A stretch of 64,000 bases of DNA from Trichopria drosophilae. Its lineage: Eukaryota; Arthropoda; Insecta; Hymenoptera; Diapriidae. The position numbers were made by a program, and so were the translations under genes. The notes under the pieces are model-generated. The model was given only the letters and a program-made list of their open reading frames with translations. It was not told where the DNA came from and made no database searches. The stretch covers positions 51,907,001-51,971,000 of the forward strand of contig CM059582.1 in NCBI GenBank assembly GCA_030407085.1, read 5' to 3'. Positions 25,736-37,035 of the stretch are shown one piece after another; within the stretch, counting starts at the first letter, position 1; each line of letters opens with the position of its first letter.

Positions 25736-26090
25736 TGTACTTAAAAAATGGCACTTATTTTCGAATCTAAAAATAAAAAGTCAGACAAATACCTGTCTGT
25801 GCCAGTTAAAAAATTTAGTAGGCATCCTGGACAGAGTTTGATAGGGATTCCCCACGTCTCATTCAAGATGCGCGGCAGGATTCCTGATATATAAGGGAGA
25901 AATGTTACGCGTGTGATACACGTGACTCTTGCAGGTTCTCCTAATAAGAATCTATTAGAACCCCATGTGGTCCCTTTCCATTTTTTCTGACAAGTATTTC
26001 CACCTATTTTCATAATATTGAAGAACTCCAGGGTGGCACCAAGTGGTATGTATCTTCCGGGCATTTTCGTTATGGAATTTTGTTTTCTAC
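25736..26090. other. GC-elevated block with a 107-codon minus-strand frame, unassigned
   Basis: The minus strand is open from 26064 to 25741, starting with an ATG. The predicted protein has three cysteines but no signal peptide or motif I recognise. The plus strand also reads plausibly (ATG near 25749, open to TAA near 25902, then open again in the same frame after the stop), so the block may be a relic of a repeat or coding sequence read on either strand. Chance is not excluded. No function is given. Confidence 0.2.
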
Positions 26091-26760
26091 GACACTGAAT
26101 GAATAGAAGAGCGATATTAAACGCCGATCAGTTAACCGCATGCCTCAGAAACTCCTAATAATGAGGTTAAATGATAATAATGTATGAAAAAAAAAGATCT
26201 AAAAAAATATTTAAACAATTTAATTTTGTATTTTGGAGTTTCAAATACATTAGCAGCCTTTTCTGTTTATTCTTCCACTCGTTTAGTTTTCCCTTAAGAA
26301 ACCAAGTAAAAATGTGGAGTAAGTCGGTGATAGTTGCACTCGCCAAGTTTGCATTCAGTAGTCACATGAACTCTTATGGAAACAGTTAACGAATACAATT
26401 GTAATCAGAAATCAGTATAATTTTGGTGCTTTAAAATAATTCAACGCATCTATTTGTACTACTCGCTTTTTAATATGTTACTGGTTCAAGATTTGCAATT
26501 ATCTTATTTATAATAAGTAGCTCATGAACATTGATTTCCAATATTTATCATTTTCTAAACTATGCATAATTGAATTTGTTGTTGTGAGTATCAAATTAAA
26601 GCAGTTATTTGTGAGTTAATAAGACATTACAATCGATTGTTTAAGTACAACACGAGTTAGAAAATAAAAAATAAACCTTTGATAGTAGATAGTATATTGG
26701 TAATAGGTGATATGACACCGTAAACATTCTTGATTTTTTACAAAGTATATCATTTATATA

Positions 26761-26808
26761 TAATAATATTTATTATATTTTAATAATATTTATTATATTT
26801 TATTATAT
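26761..26808 (+). repeat. 20-bp tandem repeat, two exact copies plus remnant
   Basis: TAATAATATTTATTATATTT occurs twice head to tail (26761-26780, 26781-26800), followed by a partial TATTATAT. A simple AT-rich minisatellite. Confidence 0.9.
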
Positions 26809-26809
26809 A

Positions 26810-28970
26810 AAACAATGAAAAATATTCCTGTATTCTGTGAAATTGAATCGTTACAGCCATTTATTATATTACGCCAAATGTGTTTATTCAAAATGAACAA
26901 TATCATTTATTGCAAGTCCAATTAAGTGTTTAAGTTCACAGAATAAGATCAATTCCTATTACTTTACAAAACAAACTGAAGACGTAATTTGTTTCAAGAC
27001 CAATTATTTTCTTCTTTTTGTCGCATTTTTTATATTCACTAATAGTCACTCTCAGAACTGCAAAAAGTAAAGGAAACGATTCTCTAACGAGCAAAAAAGA
27101 TTAACAATACAGTTACATTCAACTGTCGCCTTAAATCAATATCTTTCATGGGAAATGTCAGGATACATTGAAAAGGCTGGTGTATTACGAGTATTCCTGC
27201 CAACTAAGAATATAGAGGGAATGAACTCTTAATCTATATTTTACAATCAATTTGAAATAATCGCCTCTAAACAAGGTTTACAGTTCGATGAAAGGAAGTG
27301 TTCGTTAATGCTCGTCTGCGATACGTCTTACTCAACGAAACCGGAAGGGAACCCCGGAACATAAAATCAGATTTCTCGCTAACTTATTCCCCCGAGGTAG
27401 AGACCATTTTTGCCGATGTGTCACATGCAACGGCGCCGAGCACCAACCGATCGCGTGGTTTTAAAGACAGACGTATACTCGATGCATAAGGCTGTCGTTC
27501 TTTGGTAGTTCGAAAAAACAGACGTTGCACTTGACAACGTTGCCTTCGAAGTACTGATCGATGGTTCGGATCAGTCGTGAATTATGGGGGGCCTGCACCT
27601 GGTTCACGGACAGGTACCACGGTTTGTCGGATTGTTAGTGAAACTGCTTCACTTTCGTCGTTTCACTAGTACGTTCGCCTATATTGATAAGTCGCGTAAG
27701 AAAGTAGACTCGTACTCCGACAAGGAACATGTGATTTTCGCATTATTGTACCAAATGAACGCGAGTCGGCGCGAGATCACAACGTCCGGAAAAATCGCAT
27801 TATATAATTAAATATGTAATTAAAGGAGAACCTACAGAGAAACTCCAATTCAATACACATGTACACATAATTTACGATTATTTTGCATACTTGCGTAATG
27901 AGAAAGGAAGGGTTTAATAAGAAGTGAAAGATACATTGATATCGCAGTGAGAATTTGGCGCATTTTACTTGGGTTACAATTCGTTGAAATGTAAATCCTA
28001 GGTGTTCTATGATCATGTCGATCTTTTCATTAAGGCGAACATATACATATGTAATATATATATCTTTGTAAAAATCGACTTCTAACTACCGGTTTTATTA
28101 GATTAATTAAAATTAATTAAGTTAATGCTAACATAACTAAGAACAGCAACATAGTGTAATCAGTAACACGAGTGAATGTCATTGTATGTAAAATAATATG
28201 ATATACGATACATAGATAGATATGCATCGATTTTTATTAAACATCCTACAAATTATTGTACAACTTTCTGAATACATAATTCGATCTTCTTGGCATAGAT
28301 TTAAATAAATCTTTTCAATTAGGAATAGTGCAAATAAAAGTAATTAGTTTTAAAAATATGAAATGAGGATCTCGCAGTACAAATTTGTTAACAGTTCATT
28401 TTCTGGCAAATTAGAGCTAATAGTAATCTAGAGTTACCTCTGATAATTATATAAAATCTAGTAGATTATACTTACATAATAATTAATTCAACTTTAAATA
28501 TTAATAATGTTCTCTGAGAAATCAGTTCGCATCTTAAAGTTTTAACTGGGGGATCTCTATTTTAGCACTAACTCGGTCACTAACATAGCACATTTTTCTG
28601 AAGATGACCTCACATGCTCCTCAGGATGTTCGATTATTTGCTTGTATCAAGCTATAGGCTATCTTTAGGACATCCTTAGGACGTGCGCCCACCGCCTGGA
28701 GGACATCACGATGAAAGCGAACGTTCTTCCGTTGGTACTCACTAGAATGAACTGCATGGAAAATGAGCGATGGAGCTGATACATTGTAAGATCTCCATTT
28801 CATGTTGAGAAATTAAAATTGTGAATAGTACCGCCTAATAATTATTTGGAAATAGATAGAATGTATTGTTACGTTTACAACGTTTATGCATTTTTAGATT
28901 ATATAGAGTTAACGAAGGCTTCATAGAATATTTGCGAATGTATTTTTTAGTATGCGTCAGTAGAGAATAA
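26810..28970. other. Mostly AT-rich stretch with one GC-elevated patch
   Basis: 27290-27790 is GC-elevated and has two plus-strand frames (27298-27489 and 27584-27811) that show no recognised family. It also has clustered GTTTCACT/AGTGAAAC phrases near 27640-27670. The patch could be an enhancer or an untranslated exon. The remainder shows nothing. Confidence 0.4.
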
Positions 28971-28972
28971 TA

Positions 28973-29273
28973 ACACTGGACCACAACAAAAATTTGTTTC
29001 GAGATCACTTGAATCAGAAAAAGTGGATCTTATAGGTTTTTAGCCACTGAAAACGAATCCTTTATTCGATTTGGCCCATCACATCAGGATTTTAAGCTAT
29101 CTTCCGAAAATTATTCAAAAATATACTTTTTGGTAATTTGCTTAGGGTATGTAAAAAATTTTAAACGATGAGTTCACTTGCATCACTAATTTATTTTCAG
29201 CAACCAAAAATCTATAAGATCCAGTATCTGTGATTCAACTTCTCTCTCCTAAAAAAATTTTGCGGTCCTGTGT
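28973..29273. mobile_element. Palindromic MITE, family B, copy 1
   Basis: About 300 bp with terminal inverted repeats of roughly 110 bp. The left end starts ACACTGGACCACAACAAAAA and the right end, in reverse complement, ACACAGGACCGCAAAATTTT. Shared inner phrases are TTGAATCAGA, GATC-T-ATAG and CTGAAAA. It has no coding capacity. It is not a known autonomous element; its mobility would have relied on a transposase elsewhere. Copy 2 follows after a 35-bp spacer, in opposite overall orientation. Confidence 0.8.
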
Positions 29274-29308
29274 AATTAATCACTGCATGTACTTCTCAAG
29301 AAAACATA

Positions 29309-29585
29309 ACACAGGACCACAACATTTTTTTTTTTTGACACAACTTGAATCAGAACTGGAAGTTCTTATGTATTTTTGGTCGCTGAAAACGAATTCTTTG
29401 TCCATGTTAACTCGTCATTTCAGATTTTTCACATATCCTAACCTTAAATTACCAAAAAGTATCTTAAAATCCTGACGCGATGGGCCAAGTTGAATAACGG
29501 ATTCGTTTTCAGCCGCCAAAAATCGTTAAGATCCACTATTTCTGATTCAAGTGACCTATAAACAATTTTTTTTGTGATCCTGTGT
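29309..29585. mobile_element. Palindromic MITE, family B, copy 2
   Basis: Starts ACACAGGACCACAACA and ends, in reverse complement, ACACAGGATCACAAAAAAAA. The inner part, TTGGCCCAWC.CRTCAGGATTTTAAG, matches copy 1 in reverse orientation, so the pair forms one larger inverted arrangement. The 81-codon plus-strand frame over this element (29230-29475) is a by-product. It is non-coding. Confidence 0.8.
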
Positions 29586-29589
29586 GATT

Positions 29590-30260
29590 GTAGTTGTTTG
29601 GTGATATTTATTTAAATAGAATAATAATGAATATTATATTTACTGCAAAACATAAAATTATGTTCTGTACAATCTGCAAAAAGTTTCGTTACTCAGGATG
29701 TTGAGTTTTACATAGTGTCTTGTACGAATTATAAAACGAATTGGATGGCCTTTTTTAAGACCCGACACAATTCTAAATAATGATTTGAAAATGAGTTATC
29801 CTTTTTTTGTAGAAAATTTATTCAGCAAAAAATCAAGTAGAGGAAATTTAATTTTTGCTTTTTTTCGGCATAACTAGTTTAAGAAAAATCTTATCAAATT
29901 ATGCTAAGAAGGATCAAATTCCTTATCTTTGAAGGCTACATTTCATTGAAGCCTGAGTGTATCATAAGTATCAGAAAATAATTTGGAGATAATTTTTTTT
30001 CCAACACACATTGTGATTTTTATGCGAAAAGGTCAAGGATTCGCTAAAACATTAATAACTCAGCTTCAACTGCGCATGGATGATTAAAATGATCGTGAAA
30101 AAAATATATATTTTTAAGCCGTTAAATTGGATTTTGGATTTGAAACATTGCTAACATCGAATTCATGTTTAATAATAAAAGATTCACAAATAAATATTAA
30201 CTTTGATAGAAATTCATCGCGCCAAGATCCAAACGGAGATAGTTTGTGCGACCTATATAC
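29590..30260. other. AT-rich stretch, no gene recognised
   Basis: Poly-T runs and short frames only. Nothing recognised. Confidence 0.5.
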
Positions 30261-30264
30261 CGAA

Positions 30265-30518
30265 GAGTCCCGGTATATTTGCCCGCTGGGTTCCTCACCT
30301 TCCCCACCCGTCTCCTTATATTTGTCAGAGGAAGGGGAGCTCCGCTTCTCCCACTCCCCTCAATCATGCAATGCTCGTGACGTCACAGCAGGTCCTTCCT
30401 GAGGCCCCATTCCGCAGGGTGGGGGAAAAAGTGAGCATCAACAGGAAAATATAACGAGACGAAACCGGGTAAATATGCTGGGACAAAAATATAGCGAAAC
30501 GCAATTATACCAGGACTC
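30265..30518. repeat. GC-rich foldback-like block with a full CRE site
   Basis: GAGTCCCGGTATATTTG (30265-30281) is matched in inverted orientation by CAATTATACCAGGACTC (30502-30518), 15 of 17 positions. Between them further variants of the phrase occur (CGGGTAAATATGCTGGGAC, GAAAATATAACGAGAC), and GGGTGGGG near 30420 pairs loosely with CCCCACCC near 30303. The block is strongly GC-rich for this window. It contains the 8-bp palindrome TGACGTCA (30378-30385), the full cAMP-response element/CREB-ATF site. It is probably a decayed palindromic MITE. Open frames across it are by-products. Confidence 0.5.
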
Positions 30519-30519
30519 A

Positions 30520-32500
30520 ACTGTAGGCGCAAAAGCGTTAAATTCCAATTACGAATTATAAAAATGGTTAGATCAAATCTCATTAAGTTTCAATAAATAT
30601 GGCAGCCTTTTTTAAATTATATAGTATAACCGCGATATCCTGTAAGATTAAGTACAACAATAATGTTTCAAACCTGATATAGCAACACAATTTGCAACAT
30701 ATATTTATACCGTCTTAATTAAATATTAATAGAACGCAACTACTAATAATTTTGCTGACTAGCATCAAAAAATATATTGCATTATCAAATCTACGTGACC
30801 CAGGTGCTTTGCAATGATGCATATATAAATTAAAAAGTGTAACTTTCGTTAGATGTAGAATGCGTGGATCCACCGGATGAAGAGGCTAATTGTTCCAAAA
30901 AGTGACTCTTTTCACCCTTATAAAACAGGAATCTCGGCAGCTTATGAAATTCAATCCTGTTTTTAGATAAGCTTATATAAAAATAGTTTTCTACCATTTA
31001 ATTTAAATTTATTATGAAAATGCATTAAAGGAATATTTTTCTTTAATCAGTTATTGCAAATAATTCGACAGAGTGTCGAATTTAAATTGCTAATTTATTG
31101 GGCTTTTTCTGACACTTGGAAATAAAATTGAGTATTAATATGCTATTTGCTTCTTGGTTTTCGGTAGGAAGTACTGTACAATGTTTATCGTGTTTCTTAG
31201 AATTATACATATTTCTTAGAATTATATATATTATAATTAATGAATATGTTTTGACATAAGTTCTACGTGGAGTTTTCTACTGCTAATTTTAAAATATTAT
31301 TCTTGCACTTATTATAAATATAATGTATGCTTTATTATTGACGGAAACATATAAGCAACACTGTATTATATCAAAATTACTTGATATACACACATCTTTC
31401 AGAATCTCGAAGAGAATCTATTGCTTGATGTTTGTATAATTATTGGGATAATCCAAATATCGGGTGCAATAACTCCGTTTAGTACTTAAGTTCTGTGAAG
31501 AAAAATAACAATTGTAGCCAAACCCAAGCATATTCTCACCTTTGCACATTTCAAAATGTAATTCTGAAACGTACCTTTCAATGTACTTCTCACACTCGAG
31601 TAGAAAAAATACGCAAACATATAAATATTTCCGCAAAAGTACATTCCAAAACTAACTTTTAGTACAACTTGATAGTAATTAAAACTGAATTAAATTTTGT
31701 TCAGAGATATTCCGCAAAAGCAATTTAGGTTTCAGTTATTACGCGTATTATTAAATATAAAACCATAATTATATCTCGTGACTACTACGAGTTCGGCAAT
31801 AATTACATAATACTTCACAGTTAAATTTGCAAAAATTCTAATGAGTTTTATATATGATAATTATGTCCCTTGCGTAAAACTACTGCTATTAGTCGATAAT
31901 TACTGTAGTATTGTCCGAAATTGCTTAATAATGTGTATTAAACTAACAGTTCGAAATGGGTCTTTCCCATGTCAGCAACAATATTTTTTATAGGTTAAAA
32001 GTACATAATTTATTGTGACCCACAGAATCAATACCGTATTACATTTATAACGATCTCTTCTACATAATATTTAATCTGATCCCAATGTAATCATAGCGTT
32101 TAGAAATCGTATGTTTTATATTTTAAGAAATCTGTTTCAAATCCATATGGTTCATATTGAGACCGCTTGATTTTAAGTAACACAAATTAAATCTGACTGC
32201 CTGAAATATTTACAAAAAATGAGAAAACATTTTTCCTTTTTCGTTTAAAAAATGTCTCTAAAAATTGGAGGTTAAACTCACTGGTGTTTATTTTGAAAAA
32301 ATCGCAAAATAACTTCAGATCAAATTTTAACAGAGGGGTACATAGAAATTCGATAGATAGAAAACTGATAATTTACAAATTTTGTGCTGGAGTAGTACTA
32401 TCTCCACTTAGATAAACAGTGCTAAACGTTTACCGATTCGCCCGGTTTGTTGATACTGAGACAATATTTTGCTGATGGTGAATTTCGGCGTACCTTTAAT
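30520..32500. other. AT-rich stretch, no gene recognised
   Basis: Includes a short tandem duplication, TTTCTTAGAATTATA twice, near 31191-31228. Nothing else was recognised. Confidence 0.5.
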
Positions 32501-32509
32501 ATTTTTACT

Positions 32510-33010
32510 AGGGGCAACACTCATTGAATATCATACTGTAGCACTAGCACTAAATACTGTATCAGTATTTAAACGGAGAGAAATAGATGTTAACGAATAA
32601 CATACCGATGGTACTGGACATCAGTATGTTATGGTATGCAATATTTTTCTTTCTGTGTATTGACTTATTTCGGCAATCAGTAATAGTGTAACACTGAAAA
32701 TAGTATTGGCAATCAGTACTGACGTACTCTGGAAAACAAACTTTACCGATTTTTCTTACCGCAGACACTACTGTTAGTCAGTATTGGGATAGTACTGAGA
32801 TGCTCCGTCAATCAGTAATTTAATACCAAATGTAGTACTTGTTCTGGGCCAGCACTGAAGTACTCCGGAGGTCGATCATTGCGTTTTACTATTTCCAATA
32901 CTGGCAGCCAGTATAGTAGTAGTACTAATTAATAATTTCGTCTGTAGTTCAGAATTGGTTCAATATCGAAACAGTATTAGACACCAGTAATCGGTTAGTA
33001 TCTTGTCCGG
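32510..33010. repeat. Field of short CAGTA/TACTG palindromes
   Basis: About 500 bp densely filled with CAGTA, CAGTACTG, AGTATTG and TACTG words in both orientations. Many pair as short palindromes: AATACTGtatCAGTATT (near 32553), TACTGgacatCAGTA (near 32613), CAGTACTG (near 32714), ATACTGGcagCCAGTAT (near 32900). Spacing between the ATCAGTA/CCAGTA cores varies from about 33 to 75 bp, so it is not a clean tandem array. It may be a very old degenerate satellite, a MITE interior, or an array of protein-binding sites. Confidence 0.6.
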
Positions 33011-34914
33011 TCTTTACTCCGCCCATTTCTATCTAGAGGGTTGCTTGATAACCCATGCATGATCGCAATTAGGAAGGTTAAGGTAGTATAAAAAACAGGG
33101 ATCTGCGATTCGAGGTCCCCAAAATGCAGGCGACTTTTTATCAGATTGCAATACGATTCAGTGAAAAACCGGTCCTCCCTCAGACGATCCTTTTTAAGAT
33201 TGGCCTAATATCTAATCAGACAGGTCTCTAGGCCCCTATTAAAATTAAGTTTTTGTCGTTATGTCAATGTCCTGAAATATGTGTACGTGTTCTTCAATTT
33301 TGTTGGATGCATTTCGCAGTCAGATTCATATTTCGTATTGTGAGAAAAATAATAAAGAAAATATGTGCAATTTTTTTAAAGTGCAACGCAAACCTATAGG
33401 GGTCATCGAAGTAATGAAATAGTTGCTTAGAATTCCACAGTATATCCCAAAAGATCTATCATTATAAACTGTGCATGTACAAATAACCGAACACATGGCT
33501 GTCAGGTTTAATGTCGTTAGGTTATACAAATCACGCGTTATCTACTCATGACAAAATTACTATTCAAATCCGCACGCCATTGAGAGCATAGACATAGAAT
33601 TTGGCCGTGCACCGTAAATTAATCAATTATCAGATAATGGATGTAGATACGGACCACAACGCGACAAAAAACTATCGATTATCGACTTTCGGTTACAGCT
33701 GATCGCTCGTTGGAGCTGCCGCGCAATTGTATTGCAATCACATGTATATATATGTAAACTGTATCGTTATACTTGCCCGACATAATTCGCCTGGCGATGT
33801 CGAAATGCAACCACGATTCTTCACTGTTCAAAAGTTTTGTATACTTTTAAAAGTTGCTTAACTACTCGGCAAAGCGCGCTCTTTTCTCAGGTATGCCTTT
33901 CGCGTGATCGTGCGCGTTCGGCGATATGCGATTGGATCGGATCGTGTGGCACTTGGGAAGTTCTAATAGTGAAGATAATGCGAATCTGAAGAACTGAACA
34001 ATTCAGCCGCTTCGCTCGTGCACCAATACCGATTTAGCTATTGGCACAGTGAAAATCGTTGCATGCAACATCGCGTAAAGATTACTTAAGCTGTTTCATC
34101 ACTAGCGTTCATTTGTTTCGGATTTTCTACTCGTTGTTTATAGCGAACCGAAAAACCTGATGTTTTAATTTAATACGCTGTAGTAATTGGGATAATTGTT
34201 CACTACTCATTTGAGCTAGTTCGTCGTGGAGCTATTTCACGAGTCTCGTGTACGTATGGGAAAAAAGCATTTCCTTGTAAATCATTATTTTAATTAACAC
34301 ATGACATCGGAGAGCGATATTGGTTTAAATTATGGTGAATGATTGCTTGTAGCTTAAAATTTAATAATTCTAGTTGCCCTGCATATCGACACCTATTACG
34401 AAGACTAGGCCAATTGAAAACTGCAATGAAGACTTGCCGAGAAGAGACTATTTTACCCGAGGACTATGTCACGTACATATTGGACCTTTACTAATAAATA
34501 TCAAATTATTTTTTGTAGTCAATTAACGCTAACCTCGTTTTATCGTGGTCCTTATACGTTTTGAGCGCTCAAAAAATTTAATAATCACAGGACGTTCGTT
34601 CACTTTTTGCCATTATGAAACGTGCGTGAGCTTAAAAATTTTCTCCAGTGTATACGTTAAATGTTATAATCGTATTGATTACGATATTAAAAAAAAATGA
34701 AAGGAAATGTTTATCGCTAAAATCAGATGACATATATATCAAATGGCATGGTCTTCGTGGCAACATTCCAAATGGTATAGTCTTCGTAAGAGGCGTCGGT
34801 ACAGCCTTTTATATTCTTTCCTCAAATATAAACACTTGTCGCCATATACAAAACAAACACAAATCGTTATTTTCATAGTGCAAACATGTCCATTCAATTA
34901 TTAAGATGTAGTTA
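33011..34914. other. Mixed region; GC-elevated patch at 33.6-34.05 kb
   Basis: 33640-34040 is GC-elevated with many CG dinucleotides and a plus-strand TCAG|GTATGC donor-like string near 33889; it could be a promoter or enhancer island. No coding frame is convincing. The rest is AT-rich. Confidence 0.35.
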
Positions 34915-34918
34915 TTAA

Positions 34919-35371
34919 CCCTTTCGCTGTGGACTACGTGTATACACATAGTAGACTAGGTGGGCTCCCATCGTGGACTAGGTGTATACACGTAGTTATA
35001 AAAGATTTAATAAAGAGCGAATAAATAAACAGACGTATACCAGCATTATGTTTTATTCGGTATTTTGAATCGCAGCATCCGAATGTGATGTCGAATTTCG
35101 AAAATTCTAAACGTAAAATCCAATATGGCCGCACAAATTTGAACAATTTTTATGCATTTTTCATTATACGCGTAATTATAAAAGAATGAATAAATATAGA
35201 ATAAAGAAACAAATATATCCCAGAGTTAGGTTTTATTGGGTATGTTGAATCGCTGAATTCGTAATCAGCGTCTTCGTAAACATAAATATCTATATTTACA
35301 CAAATTTCAAATTGACAGAAACATCGCAACATTTTGAGCCCACTTTCGAGTTTTCGGTCTTCACGAAAGGG
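34919..35371. mobile_element. piggyBac-type MITE with TTAA target duplication
   Basis: A 453-bp unit starts CCCTTTCGCTGTGGAC and ends GTCTTCACGAAAGGG, so the termini are inverted (CCCTTTCG / CGAAAGGG). It is flanked on both sides by TTAA (34915-34918 and 35372-35375). TTAA duplication with CCC..GGG termini is the hallmark of the piggyBac superfamily. Inside, the left end carries two copies of GTGGACTA-GTGTATACAC, and the rest is an imperfect tandem duplication with a period of about 180 bp (34990-35110 versus 35170-35285). Two minus-strand frames (34934-35146 and 35150-35332) therefore share peptide phrases. They are by-products of the duplication rather than genes. There is no transposase, so it is non-autonomous. 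Confidence 0.88.
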
Positions 35372-35375
35372 TTAA

Positions 35376-37000
35376 TTAATCATTTATTCTGTACTTTAGA
35401 ACGTTAATATGCAATTATATGTTTAGGGGAATGGCAGAAAAAAATTTTCCGTAAAATTTATTAAACACAACATGTCTACAAGTGCTCGATTATTGAGTTT
35501 ATCAATGTCATTATGCGTAGTAAAATACAAAACCGATTTTGGTAAATTTCCTATATTTGTCTACGTTACGACCTCTTGTGGCTCTTCCTGATGAATAACG
35601 ACAATTTGATTAAAATCATCTATTTATACGATTGAAAAAGAGGTGACAAAAAATAACCCTCTTCCAGAGCGTTGATGCGTGGATTTAAATTAAAAAACTA
35701 GTGGATTCGGTCGTGCAGCATTTAGCTCAGGTACTCCTTGTCTGGGCATTGTTTGGTAGATTCAGCTGTTTAAGTGGACAATAGAAAAAAAAACTGAAAA
35801 TGGTCATTTTCAGAAAATCAACACCCAGCACATGTCAGCCGGTGCATTACTATATAACATATTTATAAACACGAATCTTAGATGCTTTAATTTTATTATT
35901 AAGGAACATTCCTGCCACAGTGATGCAATTAATGGCATTAAATAAATAATAATAAACTAAAGAACTGAAAAGTTTTACTTCGCACATGCAATCCCATCCA
36001 TCATTGTTTTTATGCGAAGTTCATTATTTTCATTCGTCTTCTACGATGTTACCCTTCTTTTTAGGAAGAAAATGCATATAAATTTTTTGGTCGAAAATAT
36101 GAGGATCTACTATTCTTGTTTCAAATATTTCTTAATGTGATTGGTATTTTTTGTATATATACATGGATTCAAAAGATAAATTCCAGAACTGCAGAAAATT
36201 AGGATTGTTTTTTTAATTATTTGTATTAACAATGGTTACTCAACTTTTTCGGTAAATTTTACTCAAGTTTTGGGTAGAATGTACTAATTATTTATTTTCT
36301 GTGCACATAGAATTTTCTACATCTTTTGGACAACTTTTAAATCTATTCCATTACAAATTATTTTTGTCTAAACTTTGGATATGTGCAAAATGGTATACAT
36401 TCTGCAGAATTAGGAGCACCATTTCTTTTTTTCGTATATTTTTAAAATTTTTTAATATAATCAACGTGTCAATTTTCATGATGGGGAGAAACTGATCATA
36501 GGTTTTGTATGATCAGAAATAAAGTTGTCTCCCTTTTTGTTTTCCTTTAAGGAGTCTTTTATGGGGTTGTCACCTATCTTACGGAAGCAAATATACAAAA
36601 TTTACCAAAATTCGGATTTTTATTTTACTATCCTTCTGAAATAAATTACCACCAAAACGAAAAAGGTCCAATTGGAGATATTTTCCAAGAACTTTATTAA
36701 AAAACCAGTCGAGTATATGAAGATATGAATTTCATTGTCCACGAAATACCGACGTGCTACATTATAATTGGCATTTGATTTAAAAGATAGTCTGTTTGTT
36801 AATGTATTATAATATAAGTTTAGTCAAACACATAACAAATGCGCCGAAATTATATTTCGATCTTGCCATAAGTACGGTAAAAATTATACATATCGTATAA
36901 CTACGGTAAAAATTATTAATGCAACCTGATTTTATAAGAGAAAAGAATAGGATTATATTTACATTATAACCTATAACCAGAAAGGTTCGACATCTTCAAT
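35376..37000. other. AT-rich stretch, no gene recognised
   Basis: The phrase TACGGTAAAAATTAT occurs twice, at 36873-36887 and 36902-36916. A CTGCAGAA-ATTAGGA phrase occurs near 36188 and 36401. No gene seen. Confidence 0.45.
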
Positions 37001-37035
37001 ATACATGTTTCAACTTTATAAAGTTCAACATGTAT
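37001..37035. repeat. 35-bp near-perfect palindrome
   Basis: ATACATGTTTCAACTTTA is followed at once by TAAAGTTCAACATGTAT, its reverse complement with a single-base difference. It could be a hairpin in RNA or a decayed element tip. Confidence 0.8.

Noticed and set aside
29230..29475. 81-codon plus-strand frame
   Set aside because: It straddles the junction of two palindromic MITEs and is a by-product of them.
30127..30583. Overlapping frames on both strands at 30.1-30.6 kb
   Set aside because: They coincide with a GC-rich foldback block; the readings are proline- and serine-rich from C-rich sequence and show no domain.
33100..33135. GATTCGAGGTCC phrase resembling a tRNA T-loop
   Set aside because: It does not match GGTTCRANYCC, and no A box or cloverleaf can be formed upstream.
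34934..35332. Two similar minus-strand frames that look like paralogous small proteins
   Set aside because: Their similarity comes from the internal tandem duplication of a non-autonomous piggyBac-type MITE; no start or family supports a gene.
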